From the NCBI GenBank assembly GCA_903926465.1, contig CAIYJE010000189.1:1-64000 (forward strand): a DNA stretch of 64,000 bases, read 5' to 3'. A model generated the notes under the pieces. It did no database searches. It had not been told where the DNA came from and worked only from the letters and a program-made list of their open reading frames with translations. The stretch is from an uncultured Planctomycetales bacterium. GTDB lineage: Bacteria > Planctomycetota > Planctomycetia > Isosphaerales > Isosphaeraceae. Of this stretch, positions 48,169 to 57,047 are shown piece by piece (position 1 is the first letter of the stretch; the number at the start of each line of letters is the position of its first letter). The position numbers were made by a program, and so were the translations under genes.

Positions 48169-49155
48169 ATGAATGAGCTCGAAAAATTTCTCGACGGTTT
48201 TCGGGTTCCCCACAATGAATCGGTTCGGCTCAGGGACCATGACCCAGCCTGGTCGGGAGACCCAGACCTTCCCAAGTCTGAACGAAAGCGCATTGCTGAG
48301 GAGTACCTGACCCAGGAGGTTTCTGAACTCGCCAAAACGCAGGAACTGCTTTACGCCTCAGATTCCTATTCCGTGTTGATCATCCTGCAGGCGATGGACG
48401 CGGCCGGCAAAGATGGCACCATCAAGCATGTGATGTCGGGCGTGAATCCCCAGGGCTGTCAGGTCTTTAGCTTCAAGGTGCCAACGTCTGAGGAACTGGA
48501 TCATACGTTCCTCTGGCGGTATATGAAGTGCATGCCCGAGCGCGGCCGGATTGGTATCTTCAACCGATCGTATTATGAAGATGTGCTCGTGGTGAAGGTG
48601 CATCCGAACCTGATCGACGGCCACCGATTGCCTGGAGCCGATCCAACTCGAAAAGATTTCTGGAGCGGGCGATATGATGATATCAACGAGCTTGAGAAGC
48701 ATCTGACCAGAAACGGTACGCTTGTACTGAAGTTCTTTTTGAACCTTTCCAAAGACGAGCAAAAGCGCAGATTCCTCAAGCGGCTGAAAGACCCAAACCG
48801 CAACTGGAAATTCTCACCCGCCGACGTTGCGGAGCGCGCCTACTGGGATGAGTACCAGCAGGCGTTTGAAGACATGCTGAATGCCACCAGCTCCAAGGCG
48901 GCCCCCTGGTACGTGATACCGGCCGACCACAAGTGGGTCTCTCGCGCGTTGGTTTCGACCATCATTTGCCAGAGCGTTCGGAACCTGGGCCTGAAGTACC
49001 CGGAAGTTACCCCAGACCGAAAACAGCAACTGCTAGATATTGAGCGAGAGCTGGAAGCTGAGCGAAGCTCAGGCGAAAAGCAACCCGAAGACGAAGGGCA
49101 TTCAGAGGCAGAGCCAGACCAGCCCAAGAGCAAGAAATCCAAGAAGAATCACTGA
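48169..49155 (+). CDS. Polyphosphate kinase 2 family protein
   Basis: A 328-residue PPK2 enzyme that transfers phosphate between polyphosphate and nucleotides. Walker A: LQAMDAAGKDGTIKHVMSG (about 74-92). Walker B and lid region: GIFNRSYYEDVLVVKVHP, then FFLNLSKDEQKRRFLKRL. It is a single-domain protein with a charged C-terminal tail (GEKQPEDEGHSEAEPDQPKS). Which subclass (NDP or NMP phosphorylation) cannot be decided by eye. It follows asd closely on the same strand. Confidence 0.93.
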   Translation: MNELEKFLDGFRVPHNESVRLRDHDPAWSGDPDLPKSERKRIAEEYLTQEVSELAKTQELLYASDSYSVLIILQAMDAAGKDGTIKHVMSGVNPQGCQVFSFKVPTSEELDHTFLWRYMKCMPERGRIGIFNRSYYEDVLVVKVHPNLIDGHRLPGADPTRKDFWSGRYDDINELEKHLTRNGTLVLKFFLNLSKDEQKRRFLKRLKDPNRNWKFSPADVAERAYWDEYQQAFEDMLNATSSKAAPWYVIPADHKWVSRALVSTIICQSVRNLGLKYPEVTPDRKQQLLDIERELEAERSSGEKQPEDEGHSEAEPDQPKSKKSKKNH

Positions 49156-49268
49156 ATCTAACTCGGGGGCTATTCACGTCTGCGGCAGTAATGTTCACGC
49201 TTGCCAACTTCGGGCGGCAAGGCCCAGGTCAGATTCTGGCCCTCGTTCGCCACTCGCCAAATGAAACC

Positions 49269-49300
49269 GATCCGCCGAGCCCTTGCGAGCTTGGCGGATC
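49269..49300. terminator. Hairpin between convergent PPK2 and LEPR-XLL genes
   Basis: GATCCGCC pairs with GGCGGATC, with further pairing of AGC/GCT inside. It lies 114 bases after the PPK2 stop and 52 bases from the opposing gene's stop; no strong U-tract. Confidence 0.45.
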
Positions 49301-49351
49301 GTGTTTGGTTCTGAACGCACTCGGGACCACGGCAAAACGCAGGTAGGCGTC

Positions 49352-50857
49352 TTACTTTTTGCTGACCTTGTAGGTGCCCGGAACGGTTGGCTGGAGGCCG
49401 GCTCCCACACGATGGCCGTAGGGTGGAGCGCCGTTGTTTGTGTAGGGGGCTTCCGGGACGTTGGGCGGGTTGACAGGTCCACGCGTGACGGCCACCTGCT
49501 TGGCGAAGAACGCCTGCTTCGGCTTGTCTGGTGCTGCCGTGGAGTTGTCGATGGTGCCTTCGACCTTGGCATGGATGTAGCTGTGCGGGAAGAACATCGC
49601 CTGCGGGCTGTCATACGCGCCATTGGAAGGCTGAACCGCCGCCGCAAAGATCGAGTCTTTGATCGAGCCGCCGATGAGCACGTTCTTGATAGCCGCAGTC
49701 GATTGCGCGTTGAACGTGGTGGGCACGGACTGGTTCGAGAAGATTGTTGAGAGCTTCTGGTCATAGCCGGCCAGGATGTTTGTGTTCGTCACATCGCCGC
49801 CAATTGTCACCCGCTTGATTTGCTGACCAGACGTGACGTTGGAGCCCACGGCACCGGCATTGGCCTGAAGGGTGTCGATCGAATTCGTATAGATGGTTAC
49901 CGAGTCCATCCCCTTGCCAAATTCCACGGTCCTGGAACCGGCAACCGCGAGCAACTGCACGTTATTGGTAATTCCACCCACGTAGTAGTTGGAGATTTTA
50001 TCCTCGGTCTGAACCGAGAAGTTCGTGGCGTTGCCACCAACCTGGACAAACCCAATAGGCCCAACCAGCGCCCGCAATTGCTCTTGATTGGCCTGCACAA
50101 TCGTTCCGCCGCCGCCCAGGAACCCAGAGGAAGGGAACTGCGAATTCCCCTTGATCTGATTCGCCTGGAACGTGTTGATGCGGCCGGCAACCAGGAACTC
50201 CACACCGTCTTGCGTGGGCGAGGTTGTTGAGGAGCTGGCAGCCTGGGCATCGGTGGTTACCGTATCCACCACAATACTGGTTCCCCAGCTATAAGGGAGC
50301 CCAAGGTTGATCACGAAGGTATCGGCGTTAGCGTTCTGGTTGAGGGGGGTGCCGCCGGTTGGAGTATAAGTGGTATCTGCTCCGCCAAACCGGAAGGTCA
50401 TCACCCCCTGGGGGATGCTGATATTGGGTTCCGTGGCGGTGGTCGACGTGCTGGTTTGGCCCAGATAAAAGCCCGGCATATCAATGAGCTTGAGTCCCAG
50501 GTTGGCACCGGAGACGTTGGGAGAAATTCCACCAATTTGGGTCATGTGGGCAAAGAAGACCCGCCCGTCGCTTCCGGACCCTTTCTGGGTGACCTTGCCA
50601 TAAACGCGGGAGTGCAGCGGGTCGGTGCCGGTCATCGTAATCGTATCAATAAGCCCGGGGGTCCCCAGCGGAACGCCGTTTGGATTGGCGGTATTGGGCT
50701 GCTGGGTCACGCTCAGGTCTCCTGGCCCGCTCAGTCGGAGCAGCCAGTGATTACCAGAGAGATCCACGCCCTTGAGACTTGCAGCGAGCAATTGACGAGT
50801 CTCGAGAGCTTCCGCCAGCGGCCGGACGGCCCGGCTATTCTTTCGGCTTTCAGACAT
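49352..50857 (-). CDS. Secreted protein with LEPR-XLL-type N-terminus
   Basis: A 501-residue protein. The start MSESRKNSRAVRPLAEALET (GGGGAG upstream) leads into LETRQLLAAS, matching the planctomycete LEPR-XLL motif found at the start of many large exported proteins. The rest is Gly/Asn/Thr-rich beta-type sequence with few Cys and repeated short patterns (FGKGMDSVTIYTNSIDTL, IKRVTIGGDVTNTNILAGY, IKNVLIGGSIKDSIFAA), suggestive of a beta-helix or beta-solenoid. No catalytic motif was seen. Probably surface-exposed or extracellular. Confidence 0.75.
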   Translation of the reverse strand: MSESRKNSRAVRPLAEALETRQLLAASLKGVDLSGNHWLLRLSGPGDLSVTQQPNTANPNGVPLGTPGLIDTITMTGTDPLHSRVYGKVTQKGSGSDGRVFFAHMTQIGGISPNVSGANLGLKLIDMPGFYLGQTSTSTTATEPNISIPQGVMTFRFGGADTTYTPTGGTPLNQNANADTFVINLGLPYSWGTSIVVDTVTTDAQAASSSTTSPTQDGVEFLVAGRINTFQANQIKGNSQFPSSGFLGGGGTIVQANQEQLRALVGPIGFVQVGGNATNFSVQTEDKISNYYVGGITNNVQLLAVAGSRTVEFGKGMDSVTIYTNSIDTLQANAGAVGSNVTSGQQIKRVTIGGDVTNTNILAGYDQKLSTIFSNQSVPTTFNAQSTAAIKNVLIGGSIKDSIFAAAVQPSNGAYDSPQAMFFPHSYIHAKVEGTIDNSTAAPDKPKQAFFAKQVAVTRGPVNPPNVPEAPYTNNGAPPYGHRVGAGLQPTVPGTYKVSKK

Positions 50858-51117
50858 GAGCGTTCCAGCTCCCCAGACGATGCCCATCGCTCAAGTTTGG
50901 ACCAAGAGCGAATGAGCCCGGCGTGTGTATTGACCCCGAATCCGTCCACCAGGCTCGCAAGCTGCGACTCCCGGCCGGAGCATAACATCCGTCCTATTCA
51001 TTCGGGTCCGTGAGACCAGATCCTTGAGAAAGATTCGGAGATTCCGCAAACGCCGCCTGATCGTCACGTTTTAACAGGCGATGCGACAGCGGTCAGGCCC
51101 GCGAAACCAGCAGGCAT

Positions 51118-51146
51118 AAAAAAAACCCCGTGAATCTCACGGGGTT
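51118..51146 (-). terminator. Rho-independent terminator of the tRNA-Lys gene
   Basis: On the minus strand: AACCCCGTGA-GAT-TCACGGGGTT followed by TTTTTT. A perfect 10-bp stem starting 15 bases after the tRNA 3' end. Confidence 0.92.
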
Positions 51147-51160
51147 CAGATCACCTTGAG

Positions 51161-51540
51161 TGACCGGGGTGGGGCTCGAACCCACGACCAACGGATTAAC
51201 CTGCCTCATCGACTTTCACCGACCGCAGAAACCAAGCTAGATTTCGTACGTTGAGGTCTGGACTCTACCTTCGCCATCACAGGCGCACCGCGTCGAGTCT
51301 CTGAGGCTGGAACCGACAATCTGCCGCTCCCTTGCCTGCTGATTACCCAATCCCCCAGCTTTTCAAACAATCACGCTTGCCGTTACCGGCGACGTTGTTG
51401 TGTGGGGGCTCTCAGGGTGTCCCAGCAAACTGCGATGTCCACTCATACGGTTCGAATTCTTCCCGTATGAGGCTCCTTTGCAATCTAGCTTTTGGCCAGA
51501 CACTTGAAGTCCGTTGCTCTACCGACTGAGCTACCCGGTC
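51161..51540 (-). tRNA. tRNA-Lys(UUU) gene interrupted by a group I intron
   Basis: The two exons are 51507-51540 (34 nt) and 51161-51199 (39 nt); joined they make a standard 73-nt tRNA. Acceptor stem GACCGGG/CCCGGTC (7 perfect pairs), D-arm GCTC/GAGC with loop AGTCGGTA, anticodon stem ACGGA/TCCGT, loop CTTTTAA, 5-nt variable loop TGGTC, T-arm GTGGG/CCCAC with loop TTCGAGC, discriminator A. CCA is not encoded. The joined anticodon TTT gives lysine. Shifting the splice sites by one base would give GTT (Asn), but G1-C72 with A73 fits Lys, as does the P1/P10 pairing of the intron. Confidence 0.9.
51200..51506 (-). ncRNA. Group I intron (IC3-like) in tRNA-Lys, 307 nt
   Basis: Inserted after U34 of the anticodon. 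The 5' exon ends in U and the intron in G (position 51200), as required. P1 can form between exon GGACUU and intron GUGUCU, with U34 paired to G51503; P10 can form between exon UU (35-36) and intron AA (51504-51505). The catalytic core is recognisable by CAGAGACTCGACG (complement of 51291-51303) and AGAGTCC (complement of 51260-51266), the conserved P7 strands also found in cyanobacterial tRNA-Leu introns. A 9-bp hairpin CTCATACGG/CCGTATGAG at 51442-51471 fits P2. No ORF or homing endonuclease is inside. Confidence 0.88.
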
Positions 51541-52252
51541 GACTTTTGAGTTTGCACCCGAAAGCAAAGTTAATTTAACCCGGAAACGGCCGATCGTCCA
51601 GTATCCGCCAGCATCAACGGCGGGATATGGCCAAGAAATCGCCGAAACCCAATAGCCTGTCAGTCTTTTTCGAAACCACAATTTCTGGCGAATTACCTAT
51701 GAAAACCGGTCCTGTTCCGGGCCCCACGGAGTTTTGGGAAGTGGCTTACATTTTTTTGGTGGTGCAATGGGCCCATCTGAGCAACGAGAGTAGTCGCCCG
51801 GAAGACGGAACGCTGTTGGGCCAGAATTGAGGGCGGGAATTGGGTGGTTCAGATTTGCGAAACGCACGACTTGGCCGAGCGGTTGAGCGGAAATGCAAAC
51901 CCAAATCGCCGCTCAACCGTGAACCGCCAATCATCGGCTGGTCCAAACGAAACGATGGGAATTTGTTTGATCCTATCGTTGGGTGTGGGCCTGCTGAGGT
52001 TCAGGAAATTCCAGACAACGGTTCTGACGCCACCGGCGAAAGCCTTTGCCAAATATTGTGGCATGAGCGACGAATAACTTGAGCTGAGATTGCGTAGAAT
52101 CAAAGCAGGAACGAGTCCCTGGCCGCTTTACCCTGTTTGCGCCGGGAGTTACGATTCGTAGGGGGTATGTCGAGAGTTTGCCAGGCGGGTTGGCCGCCAA
52201 ACAGTCTCGCCATTTACAATCCTGCGCCTGGAACCTGGGAGTTTGCTGAATC
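51541..52252. other. Intergenic stretch with an inverted repeat
   Basis: About 710 bases without a supported gene. It must contain the tRNA-Lys promoter. An 11-bp inverted repeat lies at 51880-51919. Short open frames have no ribosome binding site or family pattern. Confidence 0.5.
51880..51919. repeat. Inverted repeat CGGTTGAGCGG/CCGCTCAACCG
   Basis: Perfect 11-bp arms separated by 18 bases. The left part resembles a tRNA D-arm (TTGGCCGAGCGGTTGAGC), but no tRNA follows. Confidence 0.6.
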
Positions 52253-53092
52253 ATGGCGAGCGACAAGATAGGCAATTCTTCGGCTTCGCTTCCACACCGG
52301 GGCGTTCGGATTTTCACTTACCCCAAAACCATCTTTCTATGGCCGACTTTTATGGCGGCCTTGATCTCGGCCGTTGTGATGATCGGTAGCGGCAATAAGA
52401 CCTTTGATCCCACCAAGGTGTCAGCCGCCCCAGCGGCTGGCGAGGTCAAGGCGGAACCAGTAAGTGAAACGGCGGCCCCAGGTGCAGTCTCCACCACGGT
52501 GAGGCCGGTTCGCCGGTTCACCTCGCCACAGAATTTGGCGGGGTTCCTGTTCATTACCGTGTTTTTCCTGAACCTCATCATCATGTCGATTGATTTTCCG
52601 CGGTTCACTATTATCGCGTTAATCCTGGGGGCGGCCGCTTTGCTCTTTCTGAGCCTGTACGTGAACGTCTACTTCAACATTGTGCCCCCATTCGTCAGCT
52701 TGCTCGAACGGGTGTTTGCCGTGGCCAATGCTCAGTTTTACCTGATCATTGCGCTAAGCATTCTGGTGACCTTGGGAATTATCTATGCCACCCGCTACCT
52801 GGATTACTGGGTGATTTTGCCCAACGAGATCCTGCATAACCACGGCCCATTCAGTGACCTTGAGCGGTTTCCCACCACCAACCTGAAGTTCGACAAAGAG
52901 ATTCCAGACATTCTGGAGTACGCCCTGCTGGGCTCCGGCAGGCTGGTCTTGCACATCTACGGTCATCCCAAGTCTTACGTACTGGACAATGTGCTCTGGA
53001 TCGACGCCAAGGAGTCGGAATTGAAGAAGATCACCAGCCGGATGGAGGTCCGAATTACCACAGACTCCGAAGCAGCCCAAGACACAATGTGA
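52253..53092 (+). CDS. Membrane protein, function unknown (279 residues)
   Basis: N-terminal cytoplasmic part, then a hydrophobic segment at about 29-46 (LWPTFMAALISAVVMIG), an Ala/Pro-rich loop, and further segments at about 95-112, 118-140 and 162-181. A soluble C-terminal domain of about 95 residues starts with HNHGPFSDLERFPTTNLKFD and is alpha/beta in character (GRLVLHIYGHPKSYVLDNV). No family name was recognised, but the sequence is well formed and without low complexity. GGGAGTTTGCTGAATC precedes the start. Isolated. Confidence 0.7.
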   Translation: MASDKIGNSSASLPHRGVRIFTYPKTIFLWPTFMAALISAVVMIGSGNKTFDPTKVSAAPAAGEVKAEPVSETAAPGAVSTTVRPVRRFTSPQNLAGFLFITVFFLNLIIMSIDFPRFTIIALILGAAALLFLSLYVNVYFNIVPPFVSLLERVFAVANAQFYLIIALSILVTLGIIYATRYLDYWVILPNEILHNHGPFSDLERFPTTNLKFDKEIPDILEYALLGSGRLVLHIYGHPKSYVLDNVLWIDAKESELKKITSRMEVRITTDSEAAQDTM

Positions 53093-53489
53093 ACACGCCC
53101 TGGAAGGTCGACAGAAATCATTCGTTCAACCGGGTCGACCTGGTTAATATGAAGTCCGCTTTGCAGAGACCGAATGTTCGTTCGGTCTGGCCAGCAACGC
53201 TTTAAAACACGTACATAGGCTGGATTCCTTCTGGAGTCCAGAGCGACTGGTAAAGATACGCCGACTTTGCGTGCATCCTCCAGACCCAACGATGTTTTTC
53301 GTCTGAATTCCGGAGAAAACTGCACGCGAAGTCAGCCATGAACTCCCCCCGTTTTGGGGAATCGCGATAAGTCCTGCTTGCGGGATCTTGCGCGATGGGC
53401 GGACCAGGTCCGGCTCGCTCGCCTGGAGAGTACTTGATGGGTTGCAGGTGGACCTGCGACCCTGTTTTTCAACAGAAGGAAGATCACCG
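53093..53489. other. Intergenic stretch, no gene recognised
   Basis: About 400 bases upstream of the small lipoprotein. No structure other than its ribosome binding site was recognised. Confidence 0.45.
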
Positions 53490-53882
53490 ATGATCAATCG
53501 ACGCTGGATGGCAGCATTGGCAGGAACGGCTCTGTTTGTGGCTGGCTGTGGCGAGGAAGGGGCCAAGGTCGCAGAGGGCGTTGGCACTGGAATCGAAAAG
53601 ACGGGCGAACTGGTCAAGAAGGGTGGCGAGGCCATCGAAGGTTCGGCCGAGAAGGCTGGCAAGGCCGCTGAAGTTGTCACCGAGAAGGCTGGCGAAGGTC
53701 TGGAAAAGGTCGGCCTGGAGAAGGCTGGCGAAGCCGTGAAGGGCGCCAGTGAGAAGGTTGGCGGCGGCGTAGAAAAGGCCACCGAGGTTGCCGGCAAGGG
53801 CGTTGAAGCCACCGGCGGACTGATCGAAAAGGGCGGCGAAGCCGTCAAGGGCGAAGCAGGCAAGGTCGAAGAGGCCAAGTGA
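53490..53882 (+). CDS. Small repetitive LEA-like lipoprotein
   Basis: A 130-residue protein with AAGGA nine bases before the ATG. The signal MINRRWMAALAGTALFVAGC ends in a lipobox (Cys20). The rest consists of imperfect 11- to 15-residue repeats rich in Gly, Glu, Lys and Ala (TEKAGEGLEKVGLEKAGEAV, ASEKVGGGVEKATEVAGKGV), predicted to be amphipathic or disordered as in LEA and apolipoprotein-like proteins. It should be anchored to a membrane through the N-terminal lipid. The role is unknown; stress protection or envelope spacing is inference. Confidence 0.75.
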   Translation: MINRRWMAALAGTALFVAGCGEEGAKVAEGVGTGIEKTGELVKKGGEAIEGSAEKAGKAAEVVTEKAGEGLEKVGLEKAGEAVKGASEKVGGGVEKATEVAGKGVEATGGLIEKGGEAVKGEAGKVEEAK

Positions 53883-53994
53883 CCACCCAGTTTCAGGAGA
53901 TAAATCCTGAAACCTAATACTGTTGCAGACCAGAGAGCCGCCAATTGGGTGGCTCTCTGGCGTTTTGGTACCGGGCTGTTGCTGGCTGCCAGGT

Positions 53995-55164
53995 TCACTC
54001 TGAACCGGGCTGAGATTTTGACCGGGGCGCGGCTTCCAGGATCGGCCCAAGCACCTTGCCAAGCCGATTGCGAATCGCCTCTGTATCAGGTACCGATTGC
54101 CCATCCCCCTTGGCGGCATCAACCAGGAACTGGAGCAACTCCGCGTAAACCTGGCGACGCTGATCGGGCGAGAGCCCGGCCTTGTCGATGACCTGGTCCA
54201 TATGTTTGATGGTCAGGCCGAGTTGCAGCACCATTTGGGCCCAGGTGTTCAGGGGAGCAGCCACGCGATCCAAAGTGATCGTCGATTTCACGATCGCTGC
54301 GCGCCCCACCTCAATCCGATCGCCCGGGAAAATCTGAAGATTCGCCTGCTTATCTCCGTGGCGAATCGCCTGATAGTCAATCTTGTAGGTCCTGGCCGGC
54401 TTTGCCCCACGCGCAGGGCGGTAAAGTTTGATATCCGAGAGATCCGCGAGCGGGCCAAGATGTCCCGCATGAATCAAAGCATCATGGATGGTCTCATGCC
54501 CGGTCCAAGGCAAACGACCAGGGGCATTCACGTCCCCCTGAATGTAGTAAGTCAGGCCGTTGTAAGAGGCCAGGTCCACGAAAACACGATCCGAATCTTG
54601 GGGCTGAATCAGGATGGCATTTCCCTGGGTATCTTCGCCCACAAGTCCCAACGCTTCATCATCTAAAACCTTACGCAGTTGCAAGATGACCTTGATTTTC
54701 AACTGGGGCAATGTCAGGTCCCGCACCTGAAGATCTCCGTAAAAACCCAGGGTGATCGTACCGTCTGGGCGGATCAGACGCTCTCCCGTAATGGGCCTGC
54801 CAGGCAGTGCCTCCAGAACCTCGACCAGAAGCAGGTCTGGCGGATTCATCCGCAAAGGGAAGTTGAACCAGGCCCCTTCATGCGGCGGGGGGTCCTCTGG
54901 AACTGCAACCTCGGGTTCGGGAATGATCGAATCCAGCTTGGGAAGCGTCTTATCCAGGATTTCCCTTTGAACTTGAGCTTCCGCCCTGCGTTTGGCCAGT
55001 TCAGCCTCGTCGGGCTCAGGAGCCTCAACTGGCCGATCGGTTTTCTGTGGTACCTGAGTTTGGGCGGTTACGGTTGGGCCGCCAGGACCCCACAGCCCAG
55101 AGGCTGAAAATACCACCGTTGCCAGCATCTTGAACCAAATACGATCGCACCCGCTGAACTTCAT
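53995..55164 (-). CDS. Polysaccharide export (Wza-like) protein
   Basis: A 389-residue exported protein (start MKFSGCDRIWFKML, signal to about residue 35). The Poly_export domain starts near MNPPDLLLVEVLEALPGRPI, with LIRPDGTITLGFYGDLQVRD and LTLPQLKIKVILQLRK. A SLBB-type segment follows (YYIQGDVNAPGRLPWTGHET, then DALIHAGHLGPLADLSDIKL, ending FPGDRIEVGR). The C-terminal 80 residues are helical. It lacks an evident lipobox. In other bacteria these proteins form the outer-membrane channel for exopolysaccharide; no wzc or other partner is adjacent. Confidence 0.85.
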   Translation of the reverse strand: MKFSGCDRIWFKMLATVVFSASGLWGPGGPTVTAQTQVPQKTDRPVEAPEPDEAELAKRRAEAQVQREILDKTLPKLDSIIPEPEVAVPEDPPPHEGAWFNFPLRMNPPDLLLVEVLEALPGRPITGERLIRPDGTITLGFYGDLQVRDLTLPQLKIKVILQLRKVLDDEALGLVGEDTQGNAILIQPQDSDRVFVDLASYNGLTYYIQGDVNAPGRLPWTGHETIHDALIHAGHLGPLADLSDIKLYRPARGAKPARTYKIDYQAIRHGDKQANLQIFPGDRIEVGRAAIVKSTITLDRVAAPLNTWAQMVLQLGLTIKHMDQVIDKAGLSPDQRRQVYAELLQFLVDAAKGDGQSVPDTEAIRNRLGKVLGPILEAAPRSKSQPGSE

Positions 55165-55520
55165 GGTTGGCGATGCTCCCGGATCAAATGACCGGTCAGA
55201 GTAAAATACTGCTTTGAATCTGAAGCATGACCTGGACCCAGTCAACAAGATTCTCAGGCGGGCAGGGCTTTCAGGCTTGGCGGTTGAGTACAGCCAGACC
55301 AGCCACGGGTCCGGGTAACCTGAAAATTTTGGCGTCAGTTCTGGTAAAACTCCCGGATTGGCCGTTGCACTACACGAATCGACCGGTTTTCGAGAGAATA
55401 GAAACTTCGCTTGTGTGGGTCGGCTCGCAGACTGTTGCATTCCCACGCAGCCCATCACGATGATCCCTGGGGTCGGCCCACGCCAAGGCCGCGCCCACAG
55501 TCGAAGAAAAGGATGAGTCG
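55165..55520. other. Divergent promoter region
   Basis: About 355 bases between the export protein gene and glyS. No ORF with supporting signals. A minus-strand frame continues upstream of the export gene start but has no protein character. Confidence 0.45.
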
Positions 55521-57047
55521 ATGCTCGAAGATATGGAAAAGCTGGTCAGCCTCTGCAAGCGACGTGGCTTCATTTTCCCGTCGAGTGAGATTTACGGCGG
55601 TATCAACGGCTTCTGGGATTACGGTCCGCTGGGCGTTGAACTGAAGCGCAACATCAAAGACGCCTGGTGGCAAGATGTTGTCCAGCGCAGAGATGACATG
55701 GTCGGGCTAGATTGCTCGATCATCATGAACCCCAAGGTCTGGGAAGCATCGGGCCACCTAGGCGGTTTCAGTGACCCCATGGTTGACTGCAAGGCCACCA
55801 AGGAACGCTACCGGGCAGACCAGATGTACGTCTTTATTTACCTGTTCCCCCAGGTGAATCACAAAGGCGAACCGGCCGAGGCCTGGCTGGCCGGCCTGGG
55901 CGCCAGCCCCGAAGACGCCTCGGCCATTCCTGAGAAGAAGGCCGCCAAGCTCGCCAAGAAGTTTGGGAAGCCCGAGCAGCCCCCTCAGATCGTTCCCTAC
56001 CTGGAGCTTCCTGAAGCTGACCGTGAAAAAGTGATCGGCCCCTCCACCGACGATCGCGGCACGCTGACCCCGCCACGCTCGTTCAACCTGATGTTCCGCA
56101 CCTTTGTTGGGGCACTGGAAGATGACTCGGCCACCGCTTATCTGCGGCCCGAGACCGCGCAGGGGATTTTTGCGAACTTCAAAAACGTGGTTGATACCGG
56201 CCGCGTGAAGCTACCGTTCGGGATTGCCCAGGTAGGCAAGAGCTTCAGGAACGAGATCAACCCCCGAAACTTCACGTTCCGGTCTCGCGAGTTCGAGCAG
56301 ATGGAGATTGAATTCTTCTGCAAGCCCGAGGATGCCGCTCACTGGTACGCCTACTGGCGCAAGGAACGGTTTGATTGGTATGTACGGCACGGCCTGCAAT
56401 CCGATCGGCTGCGACTGCGTGACCATGACAAAGACGAGCTGGCGTTCTACTCTACGGCCACGGCCGATATCGAGTACTCGTTCCCGTTTGGCGTGAGTGA
56501 GCTGGAAGGAATTGCCCACCGTGGTGATTACGACCTCACCCAGCACATGAAGTTCAGCGGTAAGGATTTGACTTACTTTGACGAGGAGTCCAAGGCCCGG
56601 ATCACCCCGCACGTGATCGAGCCTTCAGCCGGTGCCGACCGCGCCACGCTTGCCTTCCTGTGCGAAGCGTACACCGAAGACCAGGTAGGCGGCGAGATCC
56701 GCACCGTGCTCCGGTTCCATCCGCGATTCGCTCCGATCAAGGCCGCCATCTTGCCGCTGGTCAAAAAAGAAGGGATGCCAGAGAAGGCCGAGGCGCTTTA
56801 TCACGCGTTACGCAAGCGGTTCGCCGTGTTCTACGACGAAAAGGGGGCTGTGGGTCGCCGTTATCGCAGGCAAGACGAGGCCGGCACGCCGTTCTGCATC
56901 ACCGTGGATGGCCAGAGCCTGCAAGACGACACCGTGACCTTCCGAGATCGCGACCGCTGCGTGCAGTGGCGTGTGCCAATTAACCAGGCTGAGTCCACAC
57001 TCCGCGGTTTGATCGATGGAGATCTGACCGTCCCGGCCGTAAGCTGA
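55521..57047 (+). CDS. glyS: Glycyl-tRNA synthetase, single-chain (alpha2) type
   Basis: Charges tRNA-Gly. It is the single-chain class II enzyme found in eukaryotes, archaea and some bacteria, not the alpha/beta form. It has 508 residues. Motifs: SLCKRRGFIFPSSEIYGGIN and GFWDYGPLGVELKRNI at the N-terminus, YLRPETAQGIFANFKNV (motif 2 region), FGIAQVGKSFRNEINPRNFT and MEIEFFCKPE, with the class II motif 3 in VIEPSAGADRATLAFL. The C-terminal 120 residues form the anticodon-binding domain. It is alone. Confidence 0.95.
   Translation: MLEDMEKLVSLCKRRGFIFPSSEIYGGINGFWDYGPLGVELKRNIKDAWWQDVVQRRDDMVGLDCSIIMNPKVWEASGHLGGFSDPMVDCKATKERYRADQMYVFIYLFPQVNHKGEPAEAWLAGLGASPEDASAIPEKKAAKLAKKFGKPEQPPQIVPYLELPEADREKVIGPSTDDRGTLTPPRSFNLMFRTFVGALEDDSATAYLRPETAQGIFANFKNVVDTGRVKLPFGIAQVGKSFRNEINPRNFTFRSREFEQMEIEFFCKPEDAAHWYAYWRKERFDWYVRHGLQSDRLRLRDHDKDELAFYSTATADIEYSFPFGVSELEGIAHRGDYDLTQHMKFSGKDLTYFDEESKARITPHVIEPSAGADRATLAFLCEAYTEDQVGGEIRTVLRFHPRFAPIKAAILPLVKKEGMPEKAEALYHALRKRFAVFYDEKGAVGRRYRRQDEAGTPFCITVDGQSLQDDTVTFRDRDRCVQWRVPINQAESTLRGLIDGDLTVPAVS

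Noticed and set aside
51161-51540. tRNA-Asn(GUU) instead of tRNA-Lys(UUU)
   Set aside because: Shifting both splice sites by one base would read GTT, but G1-C72 with discriminator A fits Lys, and the P1 and P10 pairings with the intron fit the Lys splice sites better.
51868-51920. Possible tRNA-Ser/Leu (D-arm-like TTGGCCGAGCGGTTGAGC)
   Set aside because: No acceptor stem, anticodon arm or T-arm follows; the segment is better explained as an inverted repeat.
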